From Alloalcanivorax gelatiniphagus (lineage in GTDB: Bacteria; Pseudomonadota; Gammaproteobacteria; Pseudomonadales; Alcanivoracaceae): 55,543 nt of DNA. The stretch lies in the NCBI RefSeq assembly GCF_005938655.1, contig NZ_VCQT01000032.1:1-55543 (forward strand), read 5' to 3'. The translations under genes and the position numbers were made by a program. The notes beneath the pieces are model-generated. The model saw only the letters and a list, made by a program, of their open reading frames with translations. It searched no databases and was not told the origin of the DNA. Below are positions 44,682 through 52,374 of this stretch, piece by piece; within the stretch, counting starts at the first letter, position 1; each line of letters begins with the position of its first letter.

Positions 44682-45989
44682 ATGAAACGCTATTTTTCCC
44701 CCACCGGCGCCGCCCTGCTGGCGGCATCGGTGCTGCTTGCCGCCTGCAACAACGACACCGGCAGCACCGAGCTGCCCGGCGACCACCACGACCATGACCA
44801 TGAGCACGGCGAAGCCGCCGGCCGGCTGGTGTTCACCCACGCCGACGGCGCCAACTCCCGGGTCTATGTGCATGATCTGGAAAGCGGCCAAACGGTGGGC
44901 GACTTCGCCCTGGTGCACCCGGCCACCGGCGTCTACACCAGCCCCGAAGGCCGCTATGCGGTGATCGTGCAGCGCGACAACGACCAAGTGGAGTTCCTGG
45001 ACAGCGGCATCTACCCGCACGGCGACCATGTCCACGAAGACGAGCCGGCCCTGCTCGGCTTCACCCTGAACGGCGTGGCGCCCACCCACTACCGCAGCAA
45101 CGGTGAGTACGCCGCGCTCTACTTCGATGGCGACAACGGCGCCGGTCAGATGAGCAGCTTCCAGCTGTTCAGCGACGAGAGCCTGGCCGACGGTGGCGTG
45201 CTGGCGTCCCAGACCCTGGACACTGCCCACCATGGCGTGGCCGAGCCCCTGGACGGCCTGGTGCTGGCCAGCCACGCCAGCACCAGCGGCGGTTCCGCCG
45301 ACGGCGTCACGGTGTTCGAACTGCACGGCGATCACTTCCACGGCGAGGGCGAGCTGGCCACCGCCTGCCCGGGGCTGCACGGCGCCGCCACCCACGGGGC
45401 CTATAGCGTGTTCGGCTGCCAGGACGGCGTGCTGGTGGCGGAGCTGCACGGCGACCACTTCCACGACGCCAAGGTGGCGGTGCCGGAGCGGATCGCCACG
45501 GTGCTGGGTCATCCGGACGTGGAGACGCTGATCGGTGTGTCCTACCCGGACGGCAACCTGTACGCCATCGATCCGGAGGCGGGCACCGCCACCCAGGTGG
45601 ACTGGCGGGACGGCGCCGTGGACGGCGGCGGTGACCCGGTGACGCCGAAGGCCCAGGCGTTCGATGCCCACGGTGAGCATCTGCTGGTGCTGGACAGCGA
45701 GGGCAGTCTGCATGTGCTGGAGACCTCTGACTGGTCCCATCGCGCCGCCCTGGCCCTGCTCAGCACGGTTCCCAGCGCCGGCCCGGCACCGGCCCTGGCG
45801 GTGAGCGGCGCCGGTGATCAGGCATACGTCAGCGACCCGGCGGCCCAGGCCCTGCACATCATCGACCTGGAAGCGCTGTCCGTGGAGACCGAGGATCTGG
45901 ACTTCGCCCCCACCGGGCTGGCCTGGACCGGCGTCGTGGGGGACCATGACCACGGCGGGGAAGACGGCGAGCACGATCACGAGCATTGA
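44682..45989 (+). CDS. AztD-like zinc metallochaperone lipoprotein
   Basis: 435 residues. The lipobox LLAAC anchors the protein. The N-terminal DHHDHDHEHGE and C-terminal DHDHGGEDGEHDHEH runs are His-rich; between them repeated short blade units with HGDHFHGEG and HGDHFHDAK suggest a beta-propeller. This matches AztD, the periplasmic zinc chaperone that hands zinc to the AztC binding protein in Paracoccus. No AztABC transporter lies nearby. GGAG precedes ATG. The gene shares a transcript with the TonB receptor. Confidence 0.82.
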   Translation: MKRYFSPTGAALLAASVLLAACNNDTGSTELPGDHHDHDHEHGEAAGRLVFTHADGANSRVYVHDLESGQTVGDFALVHPATGVYTSPEGRYAVIVQRDNDQVEFLDSGIYPHGDHVHEDEPALLGFTLNGVAPTHYRSNGEYAALYFDGDNGAGQMSSFQLFSDESLADGGVLASQTLDTAHHGVAEPLDGLVLASHASTSGGSADGVTVFELHGDHFHGEGELATACPGLHGAATHGAYSVFGCQDGVLVAELHGDHFHDAKVAVPERIATVLGHPDVETLIGVSYPDGNLYAIDPEAGTATQVDWRDGAVDGGGDPVTPKAQAFDAHGEHLLVLDSEGSLHVLETSDWSHRAALALLSTVPSAGPAPALAVSGAGDQAYVSDPAAQALHIIDLEALSVETEDLDFAPTGLAWTGVVGDHDHGGEDGEHDHEH

Positions 45990-46006
45990 TCGGCGTCACA
46001 CCCCTT

Positions 46007-46065
46007 TCGCGACTGAAGTCGCTCCTACAGTACGATACCCGCCGTAGGAGCGACTTCAGTCGCGA
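46007..46065. repeat. Inverted pair of REP elements (GAC/GTC type)
   Basis: CGCGACTGAAGTCGCTCCTACAG and CCGTAGGAGCGACTTCAGTC lie 14 bases apart downstream of the zinc chaperone gene and before the small barrel gene. Confidence 0.85.
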
Positions 46066-46070
46066 TACAC

Positions 46071-46114
46071 CGCGTCGCCCCTCTTGCCGCGTCGCCCCCT
46101 CTTGCCGCGTCGCC
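46071..46114 (+). repeat. Tandem 17/18-base repeat, 2.5 copies
   Basis: CGCGTCGCCCCTCTTGC (17 bases) is followed by an 18-base copy with one extra C and a partial third copy CGCGTCGCC. It adjoins the REP pair and ends just before TTGACGCGGC, upstream of the outer-membrane barrel gene. Confidence 0.7.
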
Positions 46115-46176
46115 ATTGACGCGGCTTTTCACTACAATGAGGCTCGTCCTCAAAGCAGTGGAACTCGGAGTCTCTC

Positions 46177-46707
46177 ATGAAACGATGGCTGTTGGCCGCG
46201 GGCCTTGCCCTGCCCTTTTCCGTTCTTTCCGCCCCGGCCCTGGCGGCGGGTTACGCCGGCCTGGATTACGTCAGCGCGGACATCAGTCCCGATCGCGGCG
46301 GCAGCGCCGATCCGTCCGCTCTGCAATTCAAGTTCGGCAGCTGGATCAACCGCAACGAAACCCTGGGCGGCGAGCTGCGCCTGGGCCTGGGCATCGGCGA
46401 CGACAGCCTGGGCGGCGGCGTTGACGTGGAAATCGACCGCTACTACGGCGCCTATTTCCGTGGCCAGTTTCCCAACACCCTGCCGGTGCGTCCCTACGGC
46501 CTGATCGGCCTGACCCGCGTGGAAACCACCGTCGACTATCCGGACGGCGGCTCCAGCGGCGACAACTACAGCGGCCTGTCCCTGGGCCTGGGCGCCGACA
46601 TCAGCCTCACCGACGTGGTGTTCCTGAGCGTGGAATACCTGCGCGCGGTGGACAGCGGCGGTGATGAGATCAACAACATCGGGGTCGGCCTGAACGGCAG
46701 GTTCTAA
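46177..46707 (+). CDS. Small outer-membrane beta-barrel protein
   Basis: 176 residues. Signal peptide LLAAGLALPFSVLSAPALAA, then alternating strands rich in Tyr/Gly/Leu (GYAGLDYVSADIS, LQFKFGSWI, GGELRLGLGIG, RPYGLIGLTRVE) and a terminal aromatic residue (GLNGRF), which fits an 8-stranded barrel of the OmpW/OmpA-like fold. Role not known; its place next to zinc genes may be chance. GGAG lies seven bases before ATG. A terminator follows. Confidence 0.8.
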   Translation: MKRWLLAAGLALPFSVLSAPALAAGYAGLDYVSADISPDRGGSADPSALQFKFGSWINRNETLGGELRLGLGIGDDSLGGGVDVEIDRYYGAYFRGQFPNTLPVRPYGLIGLTRVETTVDYPDGGSSGDNYSGLSLGLGADISLTDVVFLSVEYLRAVDSGGDEINNIGVGLNGRF

Positions 46708-46735
46708 GCTGCAAGCTGCAAGCTGCAAGCTGCAA
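46708..46735 (+). repeat. Heptamer tandem repeat GCTGCAA x4
   Basis: Four perfect copies of GCTGCAA directly follow the stop codon of the barrel gene, before a strong hairpin. A related sequence (TGAAGCTTGAGGCTTGAAGC) follows on the other side of the hairpin at about 46800-46819. Confidence 0.85.
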
Positions 46736-46744
46736 GCCCAGAAA

Positions 46745-46773
46745 GCATGACGGCCCCTTCGGGGCCGTCATGC
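46745..46773. terminator. Strong bidirectional hairpin with UUCG loop
   Basis: GCATGACGGCCCC-TTC-GGGGCCGTCATGC is a perfect 13-bp stem on a C(UUCG)G-type loop between the convergent barrel gene and folE2. It has no long T run, but stem strength makes termination likely. Confidence 0.75.
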
Positions 46774-46825
46774 TGTTCAGAGGTGTTAAGCCTGTAGCCT
46801 GAAGCTTGAGGCTTGAAGCTCCCCG

Positions 46826-47788
46826 TCAGGGGATAGGCAGGTACCCGCCGTCCACCTGCTTGGTGACGATCGCCACCGCGTTGTGGGCGTGCAGGCTTTC
46901 CAGGTGGTTCACGCGCAGCCAGAAATCCTTGTAGCAGGGCTGCGGGTCCAGGGCCTGCTTGAGGCGCCGGGCGGCGTCTTCGCAGAACATCAGGTTCTTA
47001 CCGTTGAGCTTGGCGAATTCCTGCTCGTCCACCCGTTTCACGGCGGTCTGCACCGGCGTCTTCAGCGCCCCTTCGATGGTGTCGATCAGGGCGGTGATCG
47101 GAAACGCCTCGTCGCAGCCGGCATCCAGCAGCACCCGCACCTGCGCCACGGAGCGCTGGCTGTGGGGGGTGGCCATGATGCCTTCCTCGGTGCCCAGCCA
47201 TTCGAACACCTTGTCCACGTCCACCTGGCTGTCCTTGCCGAAGTCCTCGCGGAACTGTTCCTGGATCAGTTGCCGGGCCAGGGCCGCGGAACAGGGGCAG
47301 GTGGAGGAATACGGCACTTCCACCGCCAGTTCGATGCGCAGGCCATCCGGGGCCATGGTGGCCTTGATGGTGACCGGGTAGCTCTTCCAGCCGGCGTAGC
47401 TGCTCTTCAGCGCCGGGCGGCGCATGGAATACTCGAAATCGAACTGCACGAACGCCTTGTCGCTGAGGCCGTCGTGGGTTTCCAGGAAGTTGTTCAGCAG
47501 CTGTTCGATGGAGTGGGCGCTCACCGAGTGATCGCCGAACGTCTCTTCCAGCATCAGATACAGCCGGGACATGTGAATGCCCTTGGCGTCCGGGTTGGAC
47601 AGGCTCACATAGGCCTGAATGGAGGTGCTCACCGGGCGCTCACCGGCCAGGGTATCGCTGATCCGGGCCGGCAGATGGATTTCACTCATGCCCACCCAAT
47701 CCAGGGTGCTGTGCAGGTGGTCCACCATGGAATTGGTCGCCACATCGGGCATGGATTTGGTGGTATCCGCACCACTATCGCGCTTCAT
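46826..47788 (-). CDS. folE2: GTP cyclohydrolase IB (zinc-independent)
   Basis: 320 residues. The family signature [14 protein letters not shown] holds the catalytic cysteine; [11 protein letters not shown] and [11 protein letters not shown] are other conserved blocks, with the conserved Glu and His of FolE2. It makes dihydroneopterin triphosphate from GTP, feeding folate and PTPS/QueD, and works with Mn or other metals instead of zinc. In many bacteria folE2 is induced by zinc lack through Zur; its place beside zinc genes fits. GGAG lies seven bases before the ATG. An extended -10 promoter is upstream. Confidence 0.95.
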   Translation of the reverse strand: MKRDSGADTTKSMPDVATNSMVDHLHSTLDWVGMSEIHLPARISDTLAGERPVSTSIQAYVSLSNPDAKGIHMSRLYLMLEETFGDHSVSAHSIEQLLNNFLETHDGLSDKAFVQFDFEYSMRRPALKSSYAGWKSYPVTIKATMAPDGLRIELAVEVPYSSTCPCSAALARQLIQEQFREDFGKDSQVDVDKVFEWLGTEEGIMATPHSQRSVAQVRVLLDAGCDEAFPITALIDTIEGALKTPVQTAVKRVDEQEFAKLNGKNLMFCEDAARRLKQALDPQPCYKDFWLRVNHLESLHAHNAVAIVTKQVDGGYLPIP

Positions 47789-47885
47789 GGGAATCTCCGT
47801 AGGGACGACGGCGGCGAATCATGACGCCGATCAGGTGAAGGGAATGCCAACCTGACTGTCATCGACCGATCACAAAGGGACGCGA

Positions 47886-47894
47886 AGTGTAGCA
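47886..47894 (-). promoter_or_regulatory. Extended -10 promoter of folE2
   Basis: On the minus strand TGCTACACT (TGnTATAAT-like) lies about 100 bases before the folE2 ATG. I found no Zur dyad around it. A -35 box is not clear. Confidence 0.35.
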
Positions 47895-47968
47895 GAATCA
47901 CCGGCACAAATAGACCTTTCGGGACGCGGGCTTTGGCAATGGCGCCGACAGGCCGGAACTATCAGAAA

Positions 47969-47989
47969 CGGGCCGCCCATAGCGGCCCG
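47969..47989 (-). terminator. Short hairpin after the TPR gene
   Basis: CGGGCCGC / GCGGCCCG forms an 8-bp stem with a five-base loop; on the minus strand TTTCTGATAG follows. It probably ends the TPR gene transcript. Confidence 0.45.
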
Positions 47990-47994
47990 CCGGG

Positions 47995-48897
47995 CTAGAG
48001 CAGCGATTCCGGGTCGTCTTCCGGGCGGCCCACCACCTCCTGGAAGCGCTCCAGCTCGCGCAGCGGCACGAACATTTCCTCCGCCCGGGCGTGGCGCCGC
48101 AGGGCCTCGGAAATGCTCACCGCCTGCTCCAGGTCACGCAGGGCGTTGTCGTTTTCACCCAGGCCGGCCCAGGCACAGGCGCGCTGATAGAGAGCGTGGG
48201 CGTTGTCCTCGTCCACCTCCAGCACCCGGTCGCACAGGCTCAGCGCCCAGCGCTGCTCGCCCAGCTCCAGGGCGGCATCGGCCTTCCAGGCCAGCGCCTC
48301 CGGGTCGTCCGGGCGCAGCTCCAGGATCCGATCGTAGAGCTCGATCTTCTCCTTGTAGCTGCCTTCCTTGGTGGCTTTCAGCCACAGGCTGTGGATCTCG
48401 TTGGTGCGCTCGATCTCTTCCTGGTTCTCGGCGATGGTGCGGGATTTCTGGCGCAGCTCCTGCTCCAGATCCACCAGCCGCGATTCGTATTCCACGGTCA
48501 GCCGCGACATTTCCTTCTCCGCGTAGACGCGGATGTTGTCCTTGAGATCGCGGATCGTGGACCAGCCCACCAGCGCCAGAATCGAGGCGGCGCCGGCGAT
48601 CAGGTAGAAGAAGTAGGTCACCGTGTTGGTGGCGTAGCCCATGGCCTTGTCAGCCACCTCCAGCTCCCGGTCGGTGACGATGCGGTTCATGTCGTTGCGG
48701 TATTCCATCATGTCCTGACGGATGGACCGCAGCTCGCCGAGAATCCAGTTTTCCCGGAACTGGGAAATCACCGGACCCTTCTCGATCTCGCTCTGCGCTT
48801 CCGGGCGGGACTCGGCGGGCTCCGACTGGGCCGTGGCCATGGCACCCATGGTCATCAACAGCACCCAGATTCCCACCTTCAGGCATGGCTTGAACAA
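47995..48897 (-). CDS. Membrane-anchored coiled-coil TPR protein
   Basis: 300 residues from TTG 48897, which has AGGAAG eight bases before it; ATG 48933 gives a longer version without such a signal. Signal peptide (VLLMTMGAMATAQ), a second hydrophobic helix at about residues 92-112 (YFFYLIAGAASILALVG), a coiled coil at ~115-165 (EKEMSRLTVEYESRLVDLEQELRQK), then TPR-like helices (YDRILELRPDDPEALAWKADAALELGEQ, ALYQRACAWAGLGENDNALRDLEQA). No family name is clear. The layout suggests a protein-protein scaffold at the membrane. Confidence 0.75.
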   Translation of the reverse strand: MFKPCLKVGIWVLLMTMGAMATAQSEPAESRPEAQSEIEKGPVISQFRENWILGELRSIRQDMMEYRNDMNRIVTDRELEVADKAMGYATNTVTYFFYLIAGAASILALVGWSTIRDLKDNIRVYAEKEMSRLTVEYESRLVDLEQELRQKSRTIAENQEEIERTNEIHSLWLKATKEGSYKEKIELYDRILELRPDDPEALAWKADAALELGEQRWALSLCDRVLEVDEDNAHALYQRACAWAGLGENDNALRDLEQAVSISEALRRHARAEEMFVPLRELERFQEVVGRPEDDPESLL

Positions 48898-49022
48898 GAC
48901 CGCTTCCTCTTTATTGCTGATTCGCCACGGCAACGGCCGTGGCCGGGAAAAACCGCGAGTATGGTGGCATTAAGACCCGGTGTTCGCCAGCCTGAACACG
49001 GCAAACGCGAACCGGAGCGCGC

Positions 49023-49051
49023 TTGACAGGCTTTCCTCGATGCAATGTAGT
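49023..49051 (+). promoter_or_regulatory. Sigma70 promoter of the TRAP binding-protein gene
   Basis: TTGACA, 17 bases, then TGTAGT. The -35 box is perfect and the -10 box matches at four of six positions. It lies 36 bases before the ATG, with AGGAG between. Confidence 0.75.
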
Positions 49052-49086
49052 GAGTTGCTCCCCGCATGCCAACATCAAGGAGTTTC

Positions 49087-50106
49087 ATGAGAATGCATCG
49101 ACTCATGGGCGCCACCGCCGCGCTGGCGCTGATGGCGCTCAGCGCCGCCGCCAGCGCGGAAACCTGGCGCCTGGGCCTGGAGGAAATCGAGGGCAGCGTC
49201 CAGCACCGCTACGCCGAGCGCTTCAAGGAACTGGTTGAGAAGCGCAGCGACGGCGACATCACCGTGCGCTTGCTGCCCTACGGCACCTGGGGCTCCACCT
49301 ACACGGCCCTCTACGACGCGGTCCAGAACGGCGCCATTCAACTGGGCTTCGGTTCCGGCGCCCTGGGCGGCACGGTGCCGGAAAGCCAGCTGCTCAACCT
49401 GAACTTCGTGATGCCCGCCGACCAGTGGCGCACCGCCAAGGTGCTCAACTCGGATGCGTTCCTGAAAAGCGAGGCCTGGCAGCAGTCGTTCCGCCAGCGC
49501 GATCTGGTGCCCCTGGCGGAGCTGCCCGAGGGTTATCAGGTGTGGACCGCCAACAAGCCGATTCGCCAGCCGGCGGACATGAAGGGCCTGAAAATCCGCG
49601 TCATGGACAACAGCCTGCTGCGCGCCACTTATAAGGCCTATGGCGCCGCGCCCACCACCATCGCCTACGGCGAACTGTACAGCGCCCTGCAGCAGGGCCA
49701 GGCGGAAGCCAACATCCAGCCGGTGTTCGCCCACCAGGAGATGGGCTTCTACGAGGTGCAGGAGTACATGATCTTCGCCCGCCAGTCCCAGTTCGTGGCC
49801 ACGCTGATGGGCAATGAACAATGGTACGACGGCCTCTCCGAGGAGCGCCGGGCGATGATCGACAAGGTGGTCGCCAAGCTGGTGCGTGAAGGCCATGACA
49901 TGCAGACCAGCTTCAACAAGAAGCGGCTCAAGGCGATCAAGAAGGCCAGCGACATCCAGATCATCGAACTGGACGACGCCCAGCGCCAGGCGTTTCGCGA
50001 CAAGGCCCGGCCGGTGCGCCAGACCTACATCGACGAAGTGGGCGAGCGCGGCCAACAGGCCCTGGACACCCTGCTCAAGGCGTTCGGAACCGCCGGCGAC
50101 CAGTAA
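49087..50106 (+). CDS. TRAP transporter solute-binding protein, TeaA-like (DctP family)
   Basis: 339 residues with a signal peptide (GATAALALMALSAAASA). WRLGLEEIEGSVQHRYAERF opens the mature domain; IRVMDNSLLRATYKAYGAAPTTIAYGELYSALQQGQAE is the TRAP signature with the conserved arginine. The EEIEGSVQ start resembles TeaA, the ectoine-binding protein of Halomonas, as I recall it, and ectABC lies nearby. Ectoine is therefore the most likely ligand, by inference. The permease genes are on the opposite strand, which is unusual. ATG 49087 follows AGGAG. Confidence 0.85.
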   Translation: MRMHRLMGATAALALMALSAAASAETWRLGLEEIEGSVQHRYAERFKELVEKRSDGDITVRLLPYGTWGSTYTALYDAVQNGAIQLGFGSGALGGTVPESQLLNLNFVMPADQWRTAKVLNSDAFLKSEAWQQSFRQRDLVPLAELPEGYQVWTANKPIRQPADMKGLKIRVMDNSLLRATYKAYGAAPTTIAYGELYSALQQGQAEANIQPVFAHQEMGFYEVQEYMIFARQSQFVATLMGNEQWYDGLSEERRAMIDKVVAKLVREGHDMQTSFNKKRLKAIKKASDIQIIELDDAQRQAFRDKARPVRQTYIDEVGERGQQALDTLLKAFGTAGDQ

Positions 50107-50120
50107 ACAACGAAAGCTGT

Positions 50121-50182
50121 TTGTAGGAGCGACTTCAGTCGCGATAACCGCCTCCGATGATCGCGGCTAAAGCCGCTCCTAC
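50121..50182. repeat. Inverted pair of REP elements, mixed types
   Basis: TTGTAGGAGCGACTTCAGTC (GAC/GTC type) faces GATCGCGGCTAAAGCCGCTC (GGC/GCC type) between the convergent TRAP binding-protein gene and permease genes. Here one unit of each stem type forms the pair. Confidence 0.85.
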
Positions 50183-50207
50183 TGCCTCCCACTGAACACG
50201 GAAAACC

Positions 50208-51491
50208 TCAAAGGCTGCCCAGGGACGGCAGCCACAGGGAGATCTGCGGGTAGGCGATCAGGATCACCGTGGCCAGCATCAGGATCAGGATGAACGGCGG
50301 CGTGCCCCGGATCACTTCCAGGTAGGGCCGGCGGAACACGGCGATGGCGGTGAAAATATCGCAGCCGAACGGCGGCGTGGCGGAGCCGATGGCCGCCTGC
50401 AGGGTGACGATCACCCCCACGTGCACCGGGTCCAGGGCGGCGGATTGCACCAGCGGTTTGAAGATCGGCACCAGAATCAGGATCACCACGATCGGGTCGA
50501 CGAACATACAGCCGATAAAGAACGCCACCGCGATCAGCGCCAGCGCCGCGGTCTTGTTGTCGCCGATGGCCTCGATGGCCGGCCCCAATACCGCCTCCGG
50601 CACCCCGGCGGTGCCCAGGGTATGGGAGAAGGCGGCGCCGATGGCCACCAGGATGAACACCACCGCGGTGATCATCCCCGACGACAGCGCCAGGCCGCCC
50701 AGGTCGCGGATGCTCACCTTCCGATAGATCAGCACCTCCAGCACCAGGGCGTAGGCCACCGCCACGGCGGACGCCTCCACCGCACTGAAGAAGCCCAGGT
50801 AAATGCCGCCCACCACCAACACCGGAAAGCCCAAGGGCAGAATCGCGCCACCCACGGCCTTGAAGCGTTCTTCCCAGCTGGCGCGCGGCTCCGGCTCGAT
50901 ACCCTGGACCCGGGCGCCGATCCAGCAGTAGGCGGCGAACATCAGCAGAATCAGGATGCCGGGCAGAATACCGGCCAGGAACAGGTCGCCGATGGAGGTG
51001 CCCATCACCACGCCATAGACAATAAAACCGATGCTGGGCGGAATCAGCAGGGCAATATCACTGGCGTTGATGATCAGCGCCAGGGCGAAACTGTCGGAAT
51101 AGCCCTTGGCCAGCAGGCGCGGGCGCATGGGCCCGCCCATGGCGACCACGGTGGCCTGGGTGGAGCCGGAGACCGCGCCGAACATGGCGCAACCCGCCGC
51201 CGTGGTGATCGGCAGCCCGCCGCGCCAGTGGCGGCTGAACACGTCCACCAGATCCAGCAGCCGATTGGCGGTGTGCCCCTTGGTGAGAATATCCGCGGCG
51301 AAGATAAACATGGGCACCGCCGCCAGCACCCAGCTGCCGACCCCGGTGATCATCCAGGTGATGGCCTGGTCGGGGCCGAAGAAGGTCAGCCCGGAGAACA
51401 TCATGAACAGGGTGCCCACCGCCAGCGGCACCATCATCGGGTAACCCAGCAGCAGCAGAACCAACATGATCAGGGCGAGAGCGATCAGCAT
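50208..51491 (-). CDS. TRAP transporter large permease (DctM family)
   Basis: 427 residues, hydrophobic throughout with about 12 membrane helices. GAVSGSTQATVVAMGG and INASDIALLIPPSIGFIVYGVVMGTSIGDLF are DctM signatures; the region near VAFFIGCMFVDPIVVILILVPI is the second half of the elevator core. Works with the small subunit and a sodium gradient. It is 27 bases downstream of the small-permease gene and convergent with the solute-binding protein gene. Start codon ATG at 51491. Confidence 0.9.
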   Translation of the reverse strand: MLIALALIMLVLLLLGYPMMVPLAVGTLFMMFSGLTFFGPDQAITWMITGVGSWVLAAVPMFIFAADILTKGHTANRLLDLVDVFSRHWRGGLPITTAAGCAMFGAVSGSTQATVVAMGGPMRPRLLAKGYSDSFALALIINASDIALLIPPSIGFIVYGVVMGTSIGDLFLAGILPGILILLMFAAYCWIGARVQGIEPEPRASWEERFKAVGGAILPLGFPVLVVGGIYLGFFSAVEASAVAVAYALVLEVLIYRKVSIRDLGGLALSSGMITAVVFILVAIGAAFSHTLGTAGVPEAVLGPAIEAIGDNKTAALALIAVAFFIGCMFVDPIVVILILVPIFKPLVQSAALDPVHVGVIVTLQAAIGSATPPFGCDIFTAIAVFRRPYLEVIRGTPPFILILMLATVILIAYPQISLWLPSLGSL

Positions 51492-51518
51492 GACGGCGCC
51501 CTCCGGCCCGGTCGCGAT

Positions 51519-52112
51519 TCAGACACGGTCATCGCCGGCCCCTCCCATTTCCCCGCCGTGCACCGGCGTGTCCGAATAGGTTTCCTGTTCGTTGAAGGAG
51601 CGCCAGATCCCCGGCGACAGGGCATTGCGCGCCAGGGTCAGCAGATACTGCACCCCGGCCAGCCCGAACCCGGCGGGCAGCGCCAGGTAGACGATCCACA
51701 TGGGCAGGCCCAGGGATGAACTGACCCGCCCCCGGTCGTGGATCGCCACCACGTACTGCCCGGACTTCCAGGCGAAATAGAACATCAGGGCGGCGGTGCC
51801 GGCGCAGATCAGCATCAGCAACCCCTTGCGGGCCTTGCCGTGCAACTGCTCGTACAGCGCGGACATGCGGATATGACGGGCATGGCGGGCGGCGTAGCTG
51901 ACCCCCACGAAGGTCATCACCACGATCAGCATCTCGGTGACCTCGTAGGTACCGGGAATGCCCCGCTCGAACAACAACTGCCCCACCACATGGGCACTCA
52001 TCAGCAGCGCCATGATCAGAACCGTGCCGCCGATGATCAGCCGTTCGATCACCCCGATGACCCGATCCAAAGCGGCCAAACAGGCCAGCAAGCCTTTGAA
52101 AACGTTATCCAT
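51519..52112 (-). CDS. TRAP transporter small permease (DctQ family)
   Basis: 197 residues with four hydrophobic helices (IERLIIGGTVLIMALLMSAHVVG, VTEMLIVVMTFVGVSYAA, LLMLICAGTAALMFYFAW, PAGFGLAGVQYLLTLA). FERGIPGTYEVTEML is the DctQ signature. It pairs with the large subunit. ATG 52112 begins DNVFKGLLA; an earlier start at 52130 is possible but lacks support. The gene is divergent from ectR across a 262-base spacer that contains a promoter and an operator candidate. Confidence 0.88.
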   Translation of the reverse strand: MDNVFKGLLACLAALDRVIGVIERLIIGGTVLIMALLMSAHVVGQLLFERGIPGTYEVTEMLIVVMTFVGVSYAARHARHIRMSALYEQLHGKARKGLLMLICAGTAALMFYFAWKSGQYVVAIHDRGRVSSSLGLPMWIVYLALPAGFGLAGVQYLLTLARNALSPGIWRSFNEQETYSDTPVHGGEMGGAGDDRV

Positions 52113-52205
52113 CGCTAAATACAACCACAATGTTTACCCGCCCGGCAACGGGCGCTGTTCACCCACCGGATAGCGCCCGGGATGGCGCCCGCCCCAACAA
52201 GTACT

Positions 52206-52234
52206 TTGACATCTAAATGTTATAGCTCTAAACT
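52206..52234 (+). promoter_or_regulatory. Sigma70 promoter of the ectR-ectABC operon
   Basis: TTGACA, 17 bases, then TAAACT. The -35 box is perfect; the -10 box matches at four of six positions. It lies 141 bases before the ectR ATG and upstream of the palindrome at 52296. Confidence 0.75.
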
Positions 52235-52295
52235 AGCCTACCACTTATCGCAAGGAATCGCTCGGTCATGCCGTTGTTCTCCGGCTACATCCTGA

Positions 52296-52316
52296 ATGTA
52301 AAATCATTTTTTACAT
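52296..52316. promoter_or_regulatory. Palindromic operator candidate for EctR
   Basis: ATGTAAAA-TCATT-TTTTACAT is a perfect 8-bp dyad with a five-base centre, in an A/T-rich patch between the ect promoter and ectR. MarR-family regulators bind such dyads, and EctR is known to repress its own operon in methylotrophs. Direct binding is inferred. Confidence 0.55.
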
Positions 52317-52374
52317 CAAAATGACGCTGCAGCAACACGGTCATATTAGTTTGTTATCCAGAGAATTAACGATC

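Noticed and set aside
46116-46138. Promoter TTGACG...TACAAT before the outer-membrane barrel gene
   Set aside because: The spacing between the boxes is only 11 bases, too short for a sigma70 promoter.
47789-47900. Zur operator before folE2
   Set aside because: No TGTTATA...TATAACA dyad or close variant is present in the upstream region; only a promoter-like TGCTACACT is seen.
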